Source: Metridium senile
Taxonomy: Eukaryota; Cnidaria; Anthozoa; Actiniaria; Metridiidae
Length of the DNA: 64,000 nt
Assembly (NCBI GenBank): GCA_949775045.1
Contig: OX459096.1
Location: 32,163,223 to 32,227,222, forward strand
Direction of reading: 5' to 3'
Under the pieces are notes generated by a model that searched no databases, was not told where the DNA came from, and worked only from the letters and a program-made list of their open reading frames with translations. Both the position numbers and the translations under genes were made by a program. Shown here in pieces: positions 27,901 to 33,900 of the stretch (position 1 is its first letter; each line of letters starts with the position of its first letter).

Positions 27901-30900
27901 AGCTCCTCAAGACACTCCTCAAAACGTCGCAGCGCATTTCACCAGCTCAACATCTATACGAGTAGAATGGAGTCCAATCGACCCTTCATTAACCAGGGGA
28001 ATTGCACGAGGTTATAACGTTTATTATCGCGCTTTAAATACTCCATTCCCGAAACCATTATTGGTATCTAAAGTGGGCGTGGACTCTAGTCACGTGCTTT
28101 TGTCTAAACTTCACAAGTACGTAGAGTACGATATTTACATCACAGCTGTTACAAACAAAGACGGTAACGCTAGCCAAGTGGTGAGAACATCCACGGATCA
28201 AGACAGTAAGTATCAACCGGTTACCTGTGGATCAACTCATCCAATTGAATCGAGTCGAATCGAGTCGAATTGAGCTCATTTCAATTGCATCGAATTGAAT
28301 TGGCTAGTATTTGGATCGAGTTCGAATAGACCCATTCAGCTTCAATGTTTATTTACCCACTTCAAACCACGTGTGCATTCCCTTTGGATTTAATCATTTG
28401 TTATGCATAAATATGTTCATACTTGACATAAAAGAACAACTCTCTAGGGAATGTCATGTGGTCTGAAATGTGCAATTTGCATACAGAACTAAAAGGGTCT
28501 ATTGAATTAATTTCAATCGAATCGAATTGAATTGACTTGGATTGAATCAAGCTGACTTGAGTCGGATGGAGTTGAATTGTCTTGGATCGAGTCGAATTGC
28601 GTTGACTTGGAGTTGGTCTAATCGAGTTTACTTGAATCGAATTGAATTGACTTAGATCGAGTCGAATTGAGTTGTGTCGAGTTGAATTAATTGACTTAGA
28701 TCTAATTTAGTTGACTTTTATCGAATCTAATCGAATTGAATTGACTTAGATCGAGTCGAACTGAGTTGTGTCGAATTTAATTAATTGTCTTGGATCGAAT
28801 TTAGTTGACTTGGATAGAATCTAATTGAATCGAATTGAATTGACTTAGATCGAGTCGAATTGAGTTGTGTCGAATTGAATTAATTGACTTGGATCGAATC
28901 TAATTGAATCGAATTAGATAGGAATCGAATTTCATCCACCTGAAGCGAATCAGGCGTATTTATATGAGTCGAATACGATTGTACTGAGTATTTTGAATAA
29001 TAGAAGGTATGATAAACAGACGTTTCGATCCATGGACCTTTCGATCCAACTTTGGAACTTTTCCAGCCACATTGAATAATATGAATATATATATGTTCTA
29101 TTATAGAACCAGACAAGCCTCCATCAAAAATGAAATATCTCCTACCAAGCCCAACTAGCATCTGGTTAGGCTGGCATGAAGTACCTGATGGATATAAGAA
29201 TGGTGTTATCATGGGATATAGAATAACATTGAAAGATACGCGCAATGAAGATCCACCAACTACCATTACCTATAGTCCTAATGTATTCTCGGCGAATTTG
29301 GATGGGCTGCCTAGTTTTGTGGATTTCAAAATCACTCTTCTTGCTTTTACTATTAAAGGGGATGGGCCAGGGTTGACACACATAATCACAACAGACGAGA
29401 GTGGTAAGTTGTTGTTGTTGCTGTTTAATACCATACTCGAGTTTCGTGCTCTTCCCAGGTTAAGCCTTGATAGCACGTGGTTTCTTATTTTATATGGACC
29501 CACAGTAATTGGCCATGCTGTTTTGGGCTCCTGTCTTCGGACGAAATAAAAAAATATATTTACAGAACAACTCGTGGTAAAACAAGGACAAACATTAAAA
29601 AACAATAGAAATATCCCGTGTTTTAACCCTACTCTTTGTCTAATATAATCGACTACCCACTAAGCAATCGGAGAACTCGAAATTTGTCTATTGTATGTTA
29701 TTAATAACAATATACACTTAATGACTGGTCCCGAGGGAAACGGTTAGTTTTGTTTCCCGAGAATCTCAATGTTTCCCGAGGTCCGCCGAGGGAAACATTG
29801 AGATTCGAGGGAAACAAAAACTAACCGTTTCCCGAGGAAAACAGTCATTAAGTATTTTGTTATATTGGTAAATTATGTGAATAAAAAAACAAGCATCAAA
29901 ACACATTGAAGATGATTTCCAATAATACTTTATTGTAAATATAATATTGACCGTCGACAAAATAGCAAGGTGTTAAGCGTTTAAATTACATTGTGCTTGA
30001 AAATGAAAATAATATAAATATACAAATGCCGAAAAACTAGCAAAACTTTATGAATGAAACAGTCAATGAGTTCCTGAATAGAAATGTAACGTGACATTTG
30101 CACCGGAGAAAGATCCTGCGTGAAAGTGAACAGTTTCTTGACTTTGTTGTGACGCGAAACTCTGCATCATGTTTACGGGTGAGCTTGGAGTGTTACGGCT
30201 TGAATATTCTTCAATTTGGTTGCTTGTAGAAGCAGCAGAACTCAAGGTATTAGAGATTTCTCTTTGTTTGTCTTCGGTAAGGCTTCTTGAATATGAACGA
30301 ATACTGAGAATCCCGCCTTTACACAACTTTCACTCAACGCGAGCCGCCCTTTTCCCGCCAAGCGGTCAACAATCGCCAAACTGTTGACCAATCAGTCAAC
30401 AGTTGATTTTAGCTCCGGACACGTGACACCGAATCGTCCAATAAGAGAGCGAGAAAGCAGTGAAAATAATTTACCAATATAACAATATACACTTAATGAC
30501 TGGTCCCGAGGGAAACAGTTAGTTTTGTTTCCCGTGAATCTCAATGTTTCCCGAGGCTCCGGCCGAGGGAAACATTGAGATTCGAGGGAAACAAAACTAA
30601 CTGGTTTCCCGAGGGATCAGTCATTAAGCGTTTTGTTATATAGCTAATCATTTTAGACAAGTAAATTAAGTAAATTTGAATTTTTATTCAATGCGCTGGG
30701 CACTTGTATCCCGGTCGGGATACAGTTAGATTTAACTAGTATCACGTGAGCATCTATCAACCAATGAGAATGCTCGTTATATAGTCAAAATGATTAGCTA
30801 TATAACAATTGAGCTTAGCCTAGCCTATTAATGTGATGTTATTTCAATGTAATGTGATCGAATGTAATGTAACGTCATGTAGTATGATGTGATGTGGTGA

Positions 30901-33900
30901 AATGTGATGTGAGGAGATGTAGTATGATGTGATGTGATGTGTTGGAATGTAATGCAATGTGATGTGTTGGAATGTGATTTGAGGAGACCTAATTCCCAAA
31001 ACTCAAATCTATTATATCTGTTCCTCACTTTCAATAGTGCCAGAGCTTAATCCTCAAAATCTACGAGCCGAAAACCATACTTCTATCGATACCCTCCCAA
31101 TTGCATGGAAAGAAATCCCCCGTGGTGGGTTACCGGGCATTTTACTTGGATACCGGCTATTGTATACACCGGTATCTACCGGAGATGTTGAGATAGAGGA
31201 AGGTGAGACTAAAGAGATCTTTATTCCCCCTGATCAAACAAGTGTTGTATTAAAGAATCTGGAGATCTTTACCAAATATCAGGTATCAATATCTGGACAC
31301 ACTACCAAGGGAGATGGGCCTTTTACTATTACATTTGGAGGTTAGTTTAATCCTTAGAAGAACATAAACTATATCCATATATATACACCTACTTGCAAGA
31401 ACGTTGTCATTAACATTTGAACATTTGTAATTTAGTGGATTAGGAATAAATTAAAAGTACAAAAGAAAGAGTTCTGCTTCAATGATCTTCTTATCTTCTT
31501 TTGTACTTTTAATTTATTCCTAATCCACTAAATTACAAATGTTCAAATGTTGTATGACAACGTTCTTGCAAGTAGGTGTATAAGGTTATTTCTATCTACT
31601 TTACACCATAAGTACATAACAACTTTGATAAAAATGTTGGTTAAAAAAAACTCTTGTATACTTTGGATTACAGTAAACACCCGCAAGTAAGAACCTGCAA
31701 ATTAAGAACCTGTTAGCCTCAAATTTGTCATTTCTATATTATTATATTTAGCATGTCATTTAGCATTGACCTAAATTCTTACCCATTCGTATATATTTAT
31801 TTTTTTATTTACATACAGGTCAATGCATTTGCACATGACTATTTTTCTACATAAAAACATTGTTTTAAATCTTGTTATTTGAATCCACTTTATTGTTTCT
31901 ATTTCTATTCTAATTAATAACGATTTTGTTCTACTTTTTAAAATAAAGATTAACGCAAGCATGGTACGGTGTGGTATTTCTATTCTATTTTTTATTCGTC
32001 CGATCCCCAGGAAGTCATTGACTAGGCATCCCTCCTGTCCACTCACACGTTTCGCTATATGTTGTGTTGACACGTTCAACACTCAGATAAAATATCGCTT
32101 TTTGATAAAAGGGAGGAAGGCCTAAGTGACAATGGATTGAATACATCAGGCAGAATGGCTATTGTTTGATGGACATGGCTACTTAACTCAATTAACACCT
32201 TTAGTTCGAGAAGGAAATTTCTGCATGAACGATCAAGTGATATGATTGGTTCGTACATGTCACTCTAGGGAATAAACCTGACGTCATTCATTGCCACATC
32301 AAATAAACTCATATGTGATCAATTACGAGACCGTACTCCAGCGTGGAACACAGCGGTCAGAGGCTAGAGGCATAACGCTGGACCGTGCATGCCACCCCTT
32401 CAATGAAAACGAACCAATAGTCCCCTTCACAGTTCCCTGCGCCTTGTTGAATGGTAGCCGGGCCTTTGCATTGAAGCGAGATGAACGTTGAGCTTGCAAT
32501 GATAGAGGCAAGTGAATAATTGTTTCGTAAGGTGTTATTATCTTTCATTGCAAGCTCGACGTTCGTCTCTCTTCGATGTACTGAAGGGGACTATTCTATC
32601 TAACTTGACTACCAAAATATTTTAGTCAACGTGTTTTGAACTAGTTTTAAATCTCATTTCAGAGACATGCAAATGCAAGAAGCGTTTATCATCCAGTTGG
32701 ATGGAGCTTCCTCCATACGTGAACATTACTAGCGGCAATGTTATGGGCATAATGCCTTCAGTCGTTCAAGACATGATAGTATCTTGCTGTCAACATTGCA
32801 AAGCCCATGGATTGTCAGTCCTTGATCTAAGCCTCGATGGCTATAACAAACCTGCTCGTAAATACTCCAAGTCGGAACTGAGTATTATGATCGATGGCAT
32901 GACTGATATTATCTTTCCTATCCCTGGCGCTGTTTCACAAAAAAACTATAAAACAACTTACGGTTTTCAAAAACTGGTCGAGACACCTGGCGTAGCGTTT
33001 CTCATCTCATCACGGTCGTCTGAAGGCATCCTGGCAATGCAGATAATTGTATCGATATGGCAAAGTTGGCCTTTATTTCTGATCTCTTTTCTTTTGGCAT
33101 TTGTTGTTGGATGCTTTGTTTGGGCTTTTGTAAGTATATTTGAAACAATTGTAATTGTTAATTTATTGCTTAAATGTCGTAAAGCGTGGTGTGTTTGATT
33201 TACAAATAGATCCGATTAATATTTGTCATTAAACTTTAGGAATGTAGTGGCAACTACAACGAGTTTCCCCAGTCATACATCAGAGGCTCTTGGGAAGGGT
33301 TTTGGTTTACCTTTGTCTCAATGACCACTGTGGGGTAAGGCTAGTGTAGTGTAGTGTAGTGTAGTGTAGTGTAGTGTAGTGTAGTGTAGTGTAGTGTAGT
33401 GTAGTGTAGTGTAGTGTAGTGTAGTGTAGTTATGTGGTGTGGTGTAATGTGTTGTGGTGTGGTACGTGTGGTGTGTACTAGTGTAATGGTGTGATGTAGT
33501 AGTGTAATGTGGTGTGTTGTACTAGTGTAATGTGGTGTGGTGTAGTAGTGTAATGTGGTGTGGTGTGGTACGTGTGGTGTGTACTAGTGTAATGGTGTGA
33601 TGTAGTAGTGTAATGTGGTGTGTTGTACTAGTGTAATGTAGTATGGTGTAGTAGTGTAATGTGGTGTGTACTAGTGTAATGGTGTGATGTAGTAGTGTAA
33701 TGTGGTGTGTTGTACTAGTGTAATGTGGTGTGGTGTAGTAGTGTAATGTGTTGTGGTGTGGTACGTGTGGTGTGTACTAGTGTAATGGTGTGATGTAGTA
33801 GTGTAATGTGGTGTGTTACGTGTGGTGTGGTGTACTAGTGTATCAATATCAATAACGATATGTAGTGTATCAATATCTAACGGTACGCCTTATTGTTCAT

